Assembly: GCA_910586475.1 (NCBI GenBank)
Contig: CAJUHM010000002.1
Location: 1-64,000 of the forward strand
DNA length: 64,000 nt
Direction: 5' to 3'
Origin: an uncultured Muribaculaceae bacterium
GTDB lineage: Bacteria > Bacteroidota > Bacteroidia > Bacteroidales > Muribaculaceae
Of the stretch, positions 1-9,042 are shown piece after piece. Numbering within the stretch: position 1 is the stretch's first letter; the number at the start of each line of letters is the position of its first letter. A program made the translations under genes and the position numbers. The notes under the pieces are model-generated. The model saw only the letters and a list, made by a program, of their open reading frames with translations. It ran no database searches and had not been told where the DNA came from.

Positions 1-310
1 ATCTCAGGTCGATGTCGACGGCGCGGTCGGCGTAGGAACCGTCGGGTCGGCGGTGTGAGAGGTCTGAGATGTCGTTCTGGATGGCTCTGAGTGTTGCGAA
101 GACGGTTTCCGGGGGTGTGTGTCCGGTCTCGACGGTTATGCCGAGATTCAGGAATCTATTGGGGCTATCGAAGCCCCAGGGTTCGGTCTCGATCATTTCG
201 GAGCGGCAGAGGGGCCCGGGGAATGCGTCTTTAATGCGGGCGACCGCCGACTCGATAAGAGCACGACGGTCGCCGATGTTTGATCCGATGTTTATGTGGG
301 CGGTTGCCAT
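1..310 (-). CDS. folK: 2-amino-4-hydroxy-6-hydroxymethyldihydropteridine diphosphokinase (HPPK), 3' part beyond window
   Basis: Translation of the minus strand from the ATG at 308-310 stays open to the window edge (103 codons). The N-terminus contains HINIGSNIGDRR, matching the HPPK start (xxIGSNxG). Further in are an E-x-x-PWGF segment followed by N-R-FLN, and a C-proximal YADRAVDIDL, matching the family motif around the Mg/ATP-binding aspartates (R-x-x-DIDL). HPPK transfers pyrophosphate from ATP to the pterin in folate synthesis, in the cytoplasm. The gene starts 21 bp after the infB stop on the same strand, so it is probably the last gene seen of the rimP-nusA-infB operon. The C-terminus is missing because of the window boundary, not a mutation. 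Confidence 0.85.
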   Translation of the reverse strand, partial: MATAHINIGSNIGDRRALIESAVARIKDAFPGPLCRSEMIETEPWGFDSPNRFLNLGITVETGHTPPETVFATLRAIQNDISDLSHRRPDGSYADRAVDIDLR

Positions 311-331
311 GAAGAGGTCGGCTCGGGCCTA

Positions 332-3253
332 TCAGAGGCTCTTTTTAACCTGAACTTCTTCGTAGCATTCGACGATGTCGCCTTCGCGGACGTCGTTGTA
401 GCCGGCGATGTTGAGCCCGCAGTCGTAGCCGGAGGTCACTTCCTTGACGTCGTCCTTGAATCGCTTAAGCGATCCGAGGTCGCCAGTGTAGCGAACGATT
501 CCGTCGCGAATGAGGCGAACTTTTGCGTTTCGGCGCAGACGGCCTTCGCGGACGAGACATCCGGCGACAGTGCCGACTTTCGAGATGCGGTAGGTCTGCA
601 TGACTTCGGCAGTTCCGATGACTTCTTCCTTGAGTTCCGGGGCGAGCATGCCTTCCATCGCGTCCTTGACTTCCTCGATGGCCTGGTAGATGACGGAGTA
701 GAGACGGATCTCCACGCCGTCGCGCTCGGCTGCACGTCGCGCGGCCTGGGAGGGCCGCACCTGGAATCCGATGATGATGGCGTCGGATGCCGCAGCAAGT
801 GTCACGTCGCTTTCGGAGATTTCACCGACGGCTTTGTGGAGGACGTTGACCTGGATCTCTTCGGTCGAGAGTTTGATCAGAGAGTCGGATAGGGCTTCGA
901 TCGAACCGTCGACGTCGCCTTTGACGATTACGTTCAGTTCCTGGAAGTTTCCAATTGCGCGCCGGCGTCCGATGTCTTCGAGGGTGAGCATTTTTTTTGT
1001 CCGGAGTCCGAGTTCGCGCTGTAGCTGTTCGCGTTTGGAGGCGATTTCGCGGGCTTCCTGGTCGGTGTCCATCACGTTGAACGTGTCACCTGCCGTCGGG
1101 GCTCCGTTGAGTCCGAGGATCAACGCGGGTTCGGCCGGTCCGGCTTCCTTGATTCGCTGGTTGCGTTCGTTGAACATGGCACGCACTTTACCGTAGTGGG
1201 TTCCGGCGAGGATTATGTCGCCTACGCGCAGGGTGCCGTTCTGGACGAGTACGGTCGCAACGTAGCCGCGTCCTTTGTCGAGAGAAGATTCGATGATCGA
1301 TCCGACGGCCTTGCGGTTGGGGTTGGCCTTGAGTTCGAGGAGTTCGGCTTCGAGAAGGACTTTTTCCATGAGTTCCTCGACACCGAGTCCTTTTTTGGCG
1401 GAGATGTCCTGGCTCTGGTATTTGCCGCCCCAGTCTTCGACGAGGTAGTTCATGGCGGCAAGTTCTTCCTTGATTTTGTCGGGGTTTGCGGCAGGTTTGT
1501 CGATCTTGTTGATGGCGAATACGATAGGCACGCCAGCAGCAGAAGCGTGGTTGATAGCTTCGACGGTCTGGGGCATAACGTTGTCGTCAGCGGCAACGAT
1601 GATGATACAGAGGTCGGTCACTTTGGCACCACGGGCACGCATGGCGGTGAATGCTTCGTGGCCAGGAGTGTCGAGGAATGTGATGTGTCGACCGTCGGCG
1701 AGCCGCACGTTGTAGGCGCCGATGTGCTGAGTTATACCTCCGGCTTCTCCGGCGATAACGTTTGCGTTTCGGATGTAGTCGAGTAGAGAAGTCTTACCGT
1801 GGTCGACGTGGCCCATGACAGTCACGATGGGAGGACGGGGCATCATGTCTTCTTCGGAGTCTTCTTCCTGAGTGATTGCGTCGGCGACTTCAGCGCTGAC
1901 GTATTCGGTCCGGAATCCGAATTCTTCGGCGACGATGTTGATTGTCTCGGCGTCGAGACGCTGGTTGATCGAAACCATTTCGCCAAGGCTCATGCAAGTC
2001 GCAATGATGTTGTTGACGGGGACGTTCATCATGGAGGCGAGGTCGTTGACGGTCACGAATTCGGTCAGCTTGAGCGTCTTGCTTTCGGCTTGTTCCTGTT
2101 CCATCATTTCGCGCTCGCGGTTGGCGTTGGCTTCTCGTTTTTCCTTACGCCATTTAGCGCCTTTTTTCTGGCCTTTGTCTTTGTTGGTCAGTCGGGCGAG
2201 GGTTTCCTTGACTTGTTTCTGGACGTCTTCTTCGTTGACTTCATTGTGGATCGGACGGCGTTCGCGCGCGTTTCGGTTGCGGTCGCCGCGATGGCGTTCG
2301 CCGCCGCCGTTAGATCTGTTTGCGGAAGCGGGAGCGTTTTCGGAGCCTCCCTGCTGGGATGAGCGTTCGATGTCGATCTTTTCTTTTCCACCGATGCGAC
2401 GGCGTTTTTTCCGGTCGCCGGCAGCACCGCCAGCACCCTGTGCGTTCATTCGCTCGTTGCGCTTCTCTTCCTTGGTTTTCTTTTTGGGACGAGTGGTCTG
2501 GTTTATCGCAGAGAGGTCGATTTTGCCAACGACGTTGATGTTTAGTCCGCCGGTTACTTTTGTGGGGATGAAGTTGTCGTCGGCTTTAGGGGCTTCGGCC
2601 GAGGGTTCGTTTTTCGGCTCGACAGCGGGTTCGGCCACCGGCCGCGTTTCGGCTTTTGGATCGGGCTTGCTTTTAGGCTCTGGCTGAGGTTTCGGCTTTT
2701 CAACGTTTTTCGGCTTGTTTTCGACGGCGGGTGCAGGCTGGGGAGCCGCAGGCGCAGGCTGGGGCTTTGGCTGGGGCGCGGGTTCGGGTTTGGGCGCGGG
2801 GGCCGTTTTGCTTTCGGCCGCAGGGGCTTCAGCGGCCGCAGGCGCGGCTTTCGGGGCTTCGGGTTGCGGCTTTTTTTCTACGACGGGCTCGGTTTCCGGC
2901 TCTGTTTTAGTGCGCGGGGCTTCGTCGACCGGTTTTCCGGTCGCAAGGTCGATCTTCCCGATTACTTTCGGTCCGGCCGGAGCTGATTTTGTGGCGCGGC
3001 TGTCGGTGTTTTCGGCAGCTTTAGGCTTTTCAGGCGTTTTTGCCCTCTGGTTTGTTATGTTGTTGCTTTCGGTCTTGAGTTTGCGGTCAGGGGCGTATTC
3101 CTTAGTCAGCAACTCAATAGCCGCCTCGTCGATTCGAGTGTTTGGGTTTTCGGGGTTTTCGACCTCGATTCCTTTTTTGTGAAGGAACTCCACGAGAGTG
3201 GCAATTGAGATGTTGAAGTCCTTGGCTGCTTTGCTAATTTTCGTCTTCGCCAT
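332..3253 (-). CDS. infB: translation initiation factor IF-2
   Basis: 973-residue IF-2. The chosen start is the ATG giving [13 protein letters not shown]. The reading frame extends 19 codons further upstream, but that extension does not look like IF-2 and runs back into the intergenic space. The protein has an N-terminal IF2_N helix domain (about 1-50), a long Pro/Ala/Lys/Glu-rich low-complexity linker (about 60-380), and a second IF2_N-like part. The GTPase domain follows with G1 GHVDHGKT (about 480), G3 DTPGH (about 528) and G4 NKID (about 580). Translation-factor domains II-IV run to the C-terminus. IF-2 places initiator tRNA on the 30S subunit and drives subunit joining. It is third in the rimP-nusA-infB operon, 114 bp after nusA. 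Confidence 0.97.
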   Translation of the reverse strand: MAKTKISKAAKDFNISIATLVEFLHKKGIEVENPENPNTRIDEAAIELLTKEYAPDRKLKTESNNITNQRAKTPEKPKAAENTDSRATKSAPAGPKVIGKIDLATGKPVDEAPRTKTEPETEPVVEKKPQPEAPKAAPAAAEAPAAESKTAPAPKPEPAPQPKPQPAPAAPQPAPAVENKPKNVEKPKPQPEPKSKPDPKAETRPVAEPAVEPKNEPSAEAPKADDNFIPTKVTGGLNINVVGKIDLSAINQTTRPKKKTKEEKRNERMNAQGAGGAAGDRKKRRRIGGKEKIDIERSSQQGGSENAPASANRSNGGGERHRGDRNRNARERRPIHNEVNEEDVQKQVKETLARLTNKDKGQKKGAKWRKEKREANANREREMMEQEQAESKTLKLTEFVTVNDLASMMNVPVNNIIATCMSLGEMVSINQRLDAETINIVAEEFGFRTEYVSAEVADAITQEEDSEEDMMPRPPIVTVMGHVDHGKTSLLDYIRNANVIAGEAGGITQHIGAYNVRLADGRHITFLDTPGHEAFTAMRARGAKVTDLCIIIVAADDNVMPQTVEAINHASAAGVPIVFAINKIDKPAANPDKIKEELAAMNYLVEDWGGKYQSQDISAKKGLGVEELMEKVLLEAELLELKANPNRKAVGSIIESSLDKGRGYVATVLVQNGTLRVGDIILAGTHYGKVRAMFNERNQRIKEAGPAEPALILGLNGAPTAGDTFNVMDTDQEAREIASKREQLQRELGLRTKKMLTLEDIGRRRAIGNFQELNVIVKGDVDGSIEALSDSLIKLSTEEIQVNVLHKAVGEISESDVTLAAASDAIIIGFQVRPSQAARRAAERDGVEIRLYSVIYQAIEEVKDAMEGMLAPELKEEVIGTAEVMQTYRISKVGTVAGCLVREGRLRRNAKVRLIRDGIVRYTGDLGSLKRFKDDVKEVTSGYDCGLNIAGYNDVREGDIVECYEEVQVKKSL

Positions 3254-3367
3254 ATATTGTTTTAAATCACTTCTAAGGTTAAACAGACAGGTGTCGGCCG
3301 ATATTTCCACAGCGGTCGGCCGACCGCCGGTCGCGGGAGAGTAGGAGGATGCAGAGTGGAGAGGGAT

Positions 3368-4627
3368 TTATTCCTCTTCGAACTCGGCGCGTAGGATTCC
3401 GAGGACGTTGTCGACGGTCGCTTCCTCGAGGTCAGCTTTGTCGATGAGGAGCTCGCGCGGCGCACCGAGAACGCTCTTGGCGGTCACGAGTCCGATGTTT
3501 TTGAGCTGTTCGATGATCCAGCCGTCGATTTCGTCTTTGAATTCGTCGAGGTAGATGTCTTCTTCGAAGGAATCTTCGGTGTCACGGTAGACGTCGATGA
3601 CGTAGCCGGTGAGCATTGATGCGAGCTTGATGTTCAGACCGCCTTTACCGATAGCGAGCGAAACTTCTTCGGGACGGAGGAATACTTCGGCTTTTTTCTC
3701 TTCTTCGTCGAGGCGTATGGATGAGACTTTTGCGGGGCTCAGGGCACGCTGGATGAACAGAGAGGGGTTCGAGGTGTAGTTGATGACGTCGATGTTTTCG
3801 TTGCGAAGCTCGCGCACGATTCCGTGGATGCGCGATCCTTTGACACCGACGCAAGCGCCGACGGGGTCGATGCGGTCGTCGTAGCTTTCGACGGCGATTT
3901 TGGCGCGTTCGCCCGGGATTCGTGCGACCGCCCGGATGTTGATCAGACCGTCGTGGATTTCAGGCACTTCGAGTTCGAAAAGACGTCGGAGGAAGTTTTC
4001 GTTTGTTCGCGAAACGGTGATCTTCGGGTTGTTGTTTTTGTTGTCGACGTTGGCAACGACAGCTCTTACGGTTTCGCCTTTACGGAAGAAGTCGCCGGGA
4101 ATGGCTTCGCTGCGCGGGAGGAGGAGTTCGTTTTTGTCGTCGTCGAGGAGGAGTGTCTCACGCGACCAGGTCTGGTAGACTTCTCCGCTGACGAGCTCGC
4201 CTTCGAGTTCGACGAATTTCTTATATATAGCCTCTTTCTGGAGGTCGAGGATTTTTGACTGGAGAGTCTGGCGGAGGTTGAGGATCGCGCGTCGGCCGAA
4301 GTCTTCGAAGTGGATTTCGCGGGTGTGGTCTTCTCCAACTTCAACGTCGGGGTCGTCTTCGGCGCGTGCGTCGGAGAGGGAGATCTCGAGATTCGGGTTT
4401 GCGACTTCGCCGTCGGGAACGACAGTGAGGTTCTGGAATATCTGGACGTCACCTTTGTCGGGGTTCAGGATGACGTCGAGGTTTTCGTCTGTTCCAAACA
4501 TTTTAGCGAGCACGTTGCGGAACGATTCCTCGAGCACGCTGATCATCGTTGTCTTATCGATGTTTTTCAGTTCCTTAAATTCGGCAAACTGCTCCACCAT
4601 GTTGGGAGCTTCCTCTTTCTTGGCCAT
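3368..4627 (-). CDS. nusA: transcription termination/antitermination factor NusA
   Basis: 419-residue NusA. It has an N-terminal RNA-polymerase-binding domain (about 1-130), an S1 domain (about 135-200, with GEVYQTW and ETVRAVV stretches) and two KH domains (about 210-350), including GVKGSRIHGIVREL and LAIGKGGLNIKLA with the GxxG loops. A short acidic C-terminal tail follows. The C-terminal acidic repeats of the E. coli protein are absent, as usual outside gammaproteobacteria. NusA binds elongating RNA polymerase and modulates pausing, termination and antitermination. It starts 23 bp after the rimP stop, in the conserved order rimP-nusA-infB. Confidence 0.96.
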   Translation of the reverse strand: MAKKEEAPNMVEQFAEFKELKNIDKTTMISVLEESFRNVLAKMFGTDENLDVILNPDKGDVQIFQNLTVVPDGEVANPNLEISLSDARAEDDPDVEVGEDHTREIHFEDFGRRAILNLRQTLQSKILDLQKEAIYKKFVELEGELVSGEVYQTWSRETLLLDDDKNELLLPRSEAIPGDFFRKGETVRAVVANVDNKNNNPKITVSRTNENFLRRLFELEVPEIHDGLINIRAVARIPGERAKIAVESYDDRIDPVGACVGVKGSRIHGIVRELRNENIDVINYTSNPSLFIQRALSPAKVSSIRLDEEEKKAEVFLRPEEVSLAIGKGGLNIKLASMLTGYVIDVYRDTEDSFEEDIYLDEFKDEIDGWIIEQLKNIGLVTAKSVLGAPRELLIDKADLEEATVDNVLGILRAEFEEE

Positions 4628-4650
4628 AGTGTATGGTGTGGTGTTATATC

Positions 4651-5124
4651 TTATTTAAAGTTTATTGAATATCGGACATATTTGCAGTCGTCGACTGCGA
4701 GTTCGAGCGGTTCGGCAATTATTACGGGTCGTTTTTTGCCGGGTTCTTTTACTTTTTTCTCGATTTCGATGACAAACGAGGTTCCGTCGGGGCTGACTGA
4801 GGTCATGACGCCGGAGAACTTTCGTCCGTCGCGAGTCAGGACTTCCATTTCGTTTCCGATGTTTTTGTCGAACTGCCGCTTTGTCTTGAGAGGAGATGTC
4901 AGACCAGCCGAACCGACTTCGAGTTCGTAGTCTTCGATGTCACGGTCGAAGTTTGCTTCGATGTCTCGTGTGATTCGTGCGCAGATGTCGATGTCGACGC
5001 CTGTGTCGGAGTCGATTTCGACAGTGATTCGGTTGTCGGGGGCGACTGAAACTTCGACGAGGAAGCAGTCCGTACCCTCAAGTCCGGTCTCGACAATCTG
5101 TCGAATTAACTGTTTGTCAATCAT
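4651..5124 (-). CDS. rimP: ribosome maturation factor RimP
   Basis: 157 residues from the ATG at 5122-5124 (MIDKQLIRQIVE). The frame stays open 18 codons further upstream, but the promoter at 5194-5224 and the family start favour this ATG. Typical RimP features are an N-terminal alpha/beta domain with DCFLVEVSV and a DxDTGVDIDIC segment, then YELEVGSAGLTSPL, the family signature linking to the SH3-like C-terminal domain. RimP assists 30S subunit maturation. It is the first gene of the operon with nusA and infB. Confidence 0.93.
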   Translation of the reverse strand: MIDKQLIRQIVETGLEGTDCFLVEVSVAPDNRITVEIDSDTGVDIDICARITRDIEANFDRDIEDYELEVGSAGLTSPLKTKRQFDKNIGNEMEVLTRDGRKFSGVMTSVSPDGTSFVIEIEKKVKEPGKKRPVIIAEPLELAVDDCKYVRYSINFK

Positions 5125-5193
5125 TGTCGCTGAGAATTTAAATAAAATGGAGGAAGCTTCGGGCCCCCTCCGTGTCACTCGGTTTTGCTACTG

Positions 5194-5224
5194 CAAAGGT
5201 AGTCAATTATTTTATAATGTGCAA
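5194..5224 (-). promoter_or_regulatory. promoter of rimP-nusA-infB(-folK)
   Basis: On the minus strand, TTGC (5221-5224) is followed after 19 nt by TACCTTTG (5194-5201). This matches the Bacteroidetes primary-sigma consensus (-33 TTTG/TTG, -7 TAnnTTTG). It lies about 70 bp upstream of the rimP start. Confidence 0.75.
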
Positions 5225-5324
5225 TCGGCGAATGATCAAAGGGTCGAGAGTTGGGAGAAAGGCTGATTAATTAACATATAATTATAAAACATTAATAAAC
5301 GTTAACTATGATTTTTTGATTGAA

Positions 5325-5356
5325 TTGGGTGCGGTGTTTTAAAATAATTATTTTTG
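5325..5356 (+). promoter_or_regulatory. promoter of the secreted esterase gene
   Basis: TTGG (5325-5328), 20 nt, TATTTTTG (5349-5356): an exact TAnnTTTG -7 box. Because the -7 box includes the TTG at 5354, that codon cannot be the start. The ATG codons at 5381 or 5396 are the real candidates. Confidence 0.65.
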
Positions 5357-5380
5357 CGGATCAAAACGAAACTAAGAAGT

Positions 5381-6274
5381 ATGCGAAACGAAAGTATGCG
5401 ATTTGCCGGCGTGATGATTGCGGGGGCTGTGGCTCTTGCGGCTTCAGGAGCGGCCGGCCAGGATGACGGATTGCGGCGGTATGAGATGGCTTACGGCGAT
5501 ACGGTCAGGAGTTATACGATGTATGTTCCGGAGGTTCTGCGGCAGGGTGCACCTCTGGTGGTCTATGCGCATGGCTACGGGTCGAAGACGCGTTCGCGCA
5601 AGGATCTGAACGGGGCAGCGCGACGCCACGGTTTTGCGGTGTGCAATCCCGACGGGAGCCCGGATTCGAGGGGGAAGGACGGGTGGAAGGTCGGCTATCC
5701 TTCGCAAGCGTCGATGAGTGGAGACGAGGCTGATTTCTTTCGTGCGCTGCTCGATGATGTCGCGGAGCGTTTCGGGGTCAGCCGGGAGAATGTTTTTCTG
5801 GCGGGAATGTCGAATGGGGGAGATCTGTGCTATCAGCTGGCGTATACGGATCCGGATCTGTTCCGTGCGTACGGGTCGGTGGCCGGTCTGACGTTTGAGG
5901 AGACGTATCTGTCGGGGAAACTGACGGAGCCAGTGGCGTTTATGGAGATCCACGGGACGGCAGACAAGGTGTCGTCGTGGTACGGGGATCACCAAAACAG
6001 CGGTGGCTGGGGGGCTTATATTCCTGTGGAGCTTGCGGTACAGGCGATAGCTGCCAATAACCGTTGTGTGACGGTCGAGGCGGATACGGTTGCGTCGAAG
6101 CGCGGCGATGAGTATCCGGTTGTGCGCTACCGTTATGGCAACGCGCCGTCGGGGCGTGATGTCATGCTGTATCGTGTCGAGGGGGCAGGCCATTCCTGGC
6201 ATGCGGCTGATCTCGACACGGGGGAGTTGCTCTGGGAGTTTTTTTCTCGCTATCTGTTGCCTGAGGCGAAGTAG
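5381..6274 (+). CDS. secreted alpha/beta-hydrolase, PHB-depolymerase/feruloyl-esterase type
   Basis: 297 residues from the first ATG after the promoter; ATG 5396 (MRFAGVMIAG) is also possible and gives a neater signal peptide. The signal peptide ends near AASGAAGQ. The hydrolase core has YAHGYGSK near the oxyanion region, NPDGSPDS, the nucleophile elbow GMSNGG (about residue 143), IHGTADK with the likely catalytic Asp, and GAGHSWH with the catalytic His. This is the layout of the LpqC/PHB-depolymerase family (COG3509), whose members cleave ester bonds in polymers or plant cell-wall phenolics. The substrate cannot be told from sequence. It is a single gene whose last 25 bp overlap the end of the convergent meaB. 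Confidence 0.8.
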   Translation: MRNESMRFAGVMIAGAVALAASGAAGQDDGLRRYEMAYGDTVRSYTMYVPEVLRQGAPLVVYAHGYGSKTRSRKDLNGAARRHGFAVCNPDGSPDSRGKDGWKVGYPSQASMSGDEADFFRALLDDVAERFGVSRENVFLAGMSNGGDLCYQLAYTDPDLFRAYGSVAGLTFEETYLSGKLTEPVAFMEIHGTADKVSSWYGDHQNSGGWGAYIPVELAVQAIAANNRCVTVEADTVASKRGDEYPVVRYRYGNAPSGRDVMLYRVEGAGHSWHAADLDTGELLWEFFSRYLLPEAK

Positions 6275-7344
6275 ATGTCGAGGATGTCGCGTGCGGCGGT
6301 AAATGAGCTCTGCCGGTTGTCGAGGACGCGCTGCTCTTTTTCGGCGAGGGCGGCTGCGATTGCGGGGTTGTCGTAGAAGTGGCGTCGGAGCTTTTCGTCG
6401 ATGGTCTCGTACATCCAGTAGCGTGCTTGCTGGAGGCGGCGTTTTTCGAAGTAGCCGTTTTCGGAGACAAATGCGAAGTAACGGTCGATCATGTCCCAGA
6501 CTTCGGGGATTCCGAGTTCGTAGTAGCCTGAGTAGGTCAGGACTTCGGGTTGCCAGCCGGAAGCGGTCGGCGGAAAGAGGTGGAGGGCGCTCCGGAATTG
6601 AGCCTGAGCGAGTCGGGCGCGGTTGATGTTGTCGCCGTCGGCTTTGTTGATGACGATTCCGTCGGCCATTTCCATGATTCCGCGTTTGATTCCCTGGAGT
6701 TCGTCGCCGGTTCCGGCGAGCTGGAGCAGGAGGAAGAAGTCGACCATCGAGTGGACGGCTGTCTCGCTCTGCCCTACGCCGACAGTCTCGACGAAGATGT
6801 TGTTGAATCCGGCTGCTTCGCAGAGTACGATCGTTTCGCGGGTCTTGCGTGCGACGCCACCGAGGGAGCCGGCTGAGGGGCTTGGCCGGATGAAGGCGTT
6901 GGGGTGGACTGAGAGTCTCTCCATGCGTGTTTTGTCGCCGAGTATGCTGCCTTTGGTGCGTTCGCTCGAGGGGTCGATCGCGAGGACAGCGAGTTTGCCT
7001 CCGCTTTTGAGAACGTGGAGTCCGAAGACGTCGATGCTTGTCGATTTGCCGGCACCGGGTACGCCGGTGATGCCGATTCGTCTGGAGTTGCCGGAGTGGG
7101 GGAGGCATTTTTCGATGACTTCCTGAGCGATGGCCTGGTGGTCAGGTGCGGTGCTTTCGACGAGTGTCACCGCACGTGAGAGGCGTGTTATGTCGCCCGC
7201 GATGATTCCTTCGACGAGTTCGCCGGCCGAGGGGAGGCTGCGTTTTTTACGTCGCTTCAGATAGGGGTTGACGACGGGCGGCTGACTGACTCCTGAGTTG
7301 ACGGTCAGTCCTTTATAGTCGATGTGGTTTTCGGGGTGTTCCAT
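6250..7344 (-). CDS. meaB: methylmalonyl-CoA mutase-associated GTPase MeaB (ArgK family)
   Basis: 364 residues. A basic N-terminal region (YLKRRKKRSLPS) is followed by the G3E-type P-loop GVPGAGKST (about 93-101), AIDPSSERTKGS, the Mg-binding ETVGVGQSE segment, and NKADGDN as the base-recognition motif. The C-terminal helical dimerisation arm is present. MeaB loads and protects adenosylcobalamin in methylmalonyl-CoA mutase. The mutase is not in this window. The gene follows two DUF1573 genes with a 26 bp gap and probably shares their promoter. Its end overlaps the convergent esterase gene by 25 bp. Confidence 0.93.
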   Translation of the reverse strand: MEHPENHIDYKGLTVNSGVSQPPVVNPYLKRRKKRSLPSAGELVEGIIAGDITRLSRAVTLVESTAPDHQAIAQEVIEKCLPHSGNSRRIGITGVPGAGKSTSIDVFGLHVLKSGGKLAVLAIDPSSERTKGSILGDKTRMERLSVHPNAFIRPSPSAGSLGGVARKTRETIVLCEAAGFNNIFVETVGVGQSETAVHSMVDFFLLLQLAGTGDELQGIKRGIMEMADGIVINKADGDNINRARLAQAQFRSALHLFPPTASGWQPEVLTYSGYYELGIPEVWDMIDRYFAFVSENGYFEKRRLQQARYWMYETIDEKLRRHFYDNPAIAAALAEKEQRVLDNRQSSFTAARDILDIYFASGNR

Positions 7345-7370
7345 GTTCAGTTGGTGGAGGTTGAGTTGGG

Positions 7371-8450
7371 TCAGTAGACTTCACCGATGACGCGGATGGT
7401 CTGTGAGGGTGCGTTCGGTGAGTTTGCGATTAGTGTGATCCGTCCGTTGAGCGGGTTGCCGGCGGTCAGCATGCTGCAGTCGACGGAGACGGTTACGGTT
7501 GTCGATTTTCCCGGTTTGATTCTGTCGCTTTTCAGTTTCAGCGAGATTGCGGGGTCGGCGGTGAATAAGCGCCGCAGGATAAGGGGTTTTTTCCCGTCGT
7601 TGGTTATGGTGAATGTGCGGCTGATTGTTTTGCTTTCGGGGGAGAGCCGTCCGAAGTCGACGGTTTCGGTCGAGAGTGAGGCAATGGGCGCGAGCTCTTT
7701 TTCTTCGGGTGTCATTTTCGAGAAGTCTTCGTTGACGATGATCGTTGTTGCGATTGTCGCAGAGCCTTCCGGGTCGTTTTCGGAGTCGGGGGTCAGGATG
7801 AATGAGTCGGTGAGGACTCCGAAGTCGGGACATCGGTCGGTGTAGGCTGTCAGTGAAAGAGATCCCTGCTCTCCGGTTTTGATTACTTCGGGTCGGAAGA
7901 GGGCGTTGACGTAGGGTGGTAGGTCGCTGACGGATGGCCGTATGTCGTGGTCTGTCGAGTTGTAGATGTTGACGGCGGCAGCGAGGACGCGGCCTTTGAC
8001 GGCCTGTCCGAAGGGTGTCACTGAGTTGCTGAGGCGGGCTTTGCCTGCTTCGACGGGGTAGCGGGTGGCGAGTGTGGCAGGGGAGCCTATGACGGTTCCT
8101 TTTATGAGGAGTTTGACGCGTGAGATGTTGGTCTCGATGCTGATTTCTTTGCTGAATCTGCCGGGGCGTCCGGTTGCGTCGTAGGCTACGCCGATGACGA
8201 GAGTGTCGCCGGGCATGACCGGTGTGCGGGGGTAGGTCGGTCGTGTGCATCCGCAGTTGGCTCGTGCGTTGAGCACTACTACCGGCTCGGTTCCGATGTT
8301 GACAGCCTTGAACTGGCAGTTGACGATGCCGAGGTCTTCATGGAAGGCGCCGAAGTTGTTGACTGTCCGGATCCATTCCAGTTTTGGCTGCGCTGTCGCA
8401 ACTGCTGCGCATAGAGTTGAGAATGCCAGAAGGGCGTGTCGGAGTTTCAT
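7371..8450 (-). CDS. exported DUF1573 protein, long form
   Basis: 359 residues. The signal peptide is MKLRHALLAFSTLCAAVATAQ. The DUF1573 domain spans about 22-115, with the family's cysteine motif NCGCTRPTYP at about 65-75 and the GRFSKEI strand typical of this immunoglobulin-like (ASPM/SPD-2/Hydin-related) fold. The rest is two more beta-rich Ig-like repeats (DFGRLSPESKTISRTF; the C-terminal segment with the IRVIGEV end). No enzyme motif is seen. DUF1573 proteins are common exported proteins of Bacteroidetes with no established biochemical role. The gene lies 18 bp after the short DUF1573 gene and 26 bp before meaB. Confidence 0.85.
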   Translation of the reverse strand: MKLRHALLAFSTLCAAVATAQPKLEWIRTVNNFGAFHEDLGIVNCQFKAVNIGTEPVVVLNARANCGCTRPTYPRTPVMPGDTLVIGVAYDATGRPGRFSKEISIETNISRVKLLIKGTVIGSPATLATRYPVEAGKARLSNSVTPFGQAVKGRVLAAAVNIYNSTDHDIRPSVSDLPPYVNALFRPEVIKTGEQGSLSLTAYTDRCPDFGVLTDSFILTPDSENDPEGSATIATTIIVNEDFSKMTPEEKELAPIASLSTETVDFGRLSPESKTISRTFTITNDGKKPLILRRLFTADPAISLKLKSDRIKPGKSTTVTVSVDCSMLTAGNPLNGRITLIANSPNAPSQTIRVIGEVY

Positions 8451-8468
8451 TTCTGTTGGTCTGTCGGT

Positions 8469-8849
8469 TTACGGGAGTATTACTCCGGAGAATTTAAGCG
8501 CCATTTTCTTTGATGCAGGGGCGTTTGTCTTGAGTTTTACTTCTCGGTTGAGTTCGCCTTTTCTTCCTGCGGGGTTGAAGTTGATTGTGATTGTTCCGGA
8601 TTTTCCGGGCTGGATCGGCTGTTTGGGATATTCGGGTTTAGTGCATCCGCATCCGCCGTTGGAGACGGATATGATGACGAGGGGGGTGTCGCCGGTGTTT
8701 GTGAAGTTGTAGGTTGCTTTGACCTGTCCTTTCGAGGCGTGGATTGTGCCGAGGTCGAAGGATGTGCGGTCGAATTTGATCGCGGAGTCTGCCGTTGCCA
8801 TGAGCGAGGCGAATAGGAGGTAGATGAGGGCGGGAATGTATCGTTTCAT
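8469..8849 (-). CDS. exported DUF1573 protein, short form
   Basis: 126 residues from the ATG at 8847-8849 (MKRYIPALIYLL). The frame is open upstream, but that part overlaps the -7 box at 8919. After a signal peptide ending near LMATADS there is a single DUF1573 domain with FDRTSFDLGTI, GGCGCTKPEYP and GRKGELNREV. It is the first gene of a three-gene operon with the long DUF1573 protein and meaB, and looks like a paralogue of its neighbour reduced to one domain. Function unknown. Confidence 0.85.
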   Translation of the reverse strand: MKRYIPALIYLLFASLMATADSAIKFDRTSFDLGTIHASKGQVKATYNFTNTGDTPLVIISVSNGGCGCTKPEYPKQPIQPGKSGTITINFNPAGRKGELNREVKLKTNAPASKKMALKFSGVILP

Positions 8850-8918
8850 TTCAGCAATGGTTTTTGTTGAGGATAACAGTGTTAGGGCGCAGATGGTTTT
8901 CAGGTGGCGCCGGCATTG

Positions 8919-8949
8919 CAAATGTAGTGATTATTTCGGATGCCGCAAA
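8919..8949 (-). promoter_or_regulatory. promoter of the DUF1573-DUF1573-meaB operon
   Basis: Minus strand TTTG (8946-8949), 19 nt, TACATTTG (8919-8926): a full match to the Bacteroidetes consensus, about 70 bp upstream of the first start codon. Confidence 0.75.
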
Positions 8950-8974
8950 ATTTGTCGGTCGGGGGCGTAAAATA

Positions 8975-9006
8975 TAACAGGCGCGCCCGATTGGGCACGC
9001 CTGTTA
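8975..9006 (-). terminator. intrinsic terminator of rpsA
   Basis: Inverted repeat with arms TAACAGGCG (8975-8983) and CGCCTGTTA (8998-9006). One mismatch leads to an inner GCCC/GGGC stem with a 4-nt loop. On the minus strand it is followed by a T-rich stretch (TATATTTT). It lies 37 bp after the rpsA stop. Confidence 0.75.
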
Positions 9007-9042
9007 GGTTGTTTGGTCCGTTGCCGGACTTTGGTTGTCGGA

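Noticed and set aside
2580..3060. Low-complexity Pro/Ala/Lys stretch as a repeat or separate gene
   Set aside because: It is the flexible linker of IF-2, in frame and common in long IF-2 proteins.
3254..3310. Upstream extension of infB by 19 codons
   Set aside because: The extension does not resemble IF-2 N-termini; the [13 protein letters not shown] start fits the family.
5354..5380. TTG start at 5354 for the esterase
   Set aside because: The TTG is part of an exact TAnnTTTG -7 box with a -33 box 20 nt upstream, so it should not be transcribed.
5444..7108. 554-codon open frame on the minus strand covering the esterase and part of meaB
   Set aside because: The product is extremely Arg/His/Pro-rich, crosses two well-supported genes in other frames, and matches no family; it is a shadow of high-GC codon bias.
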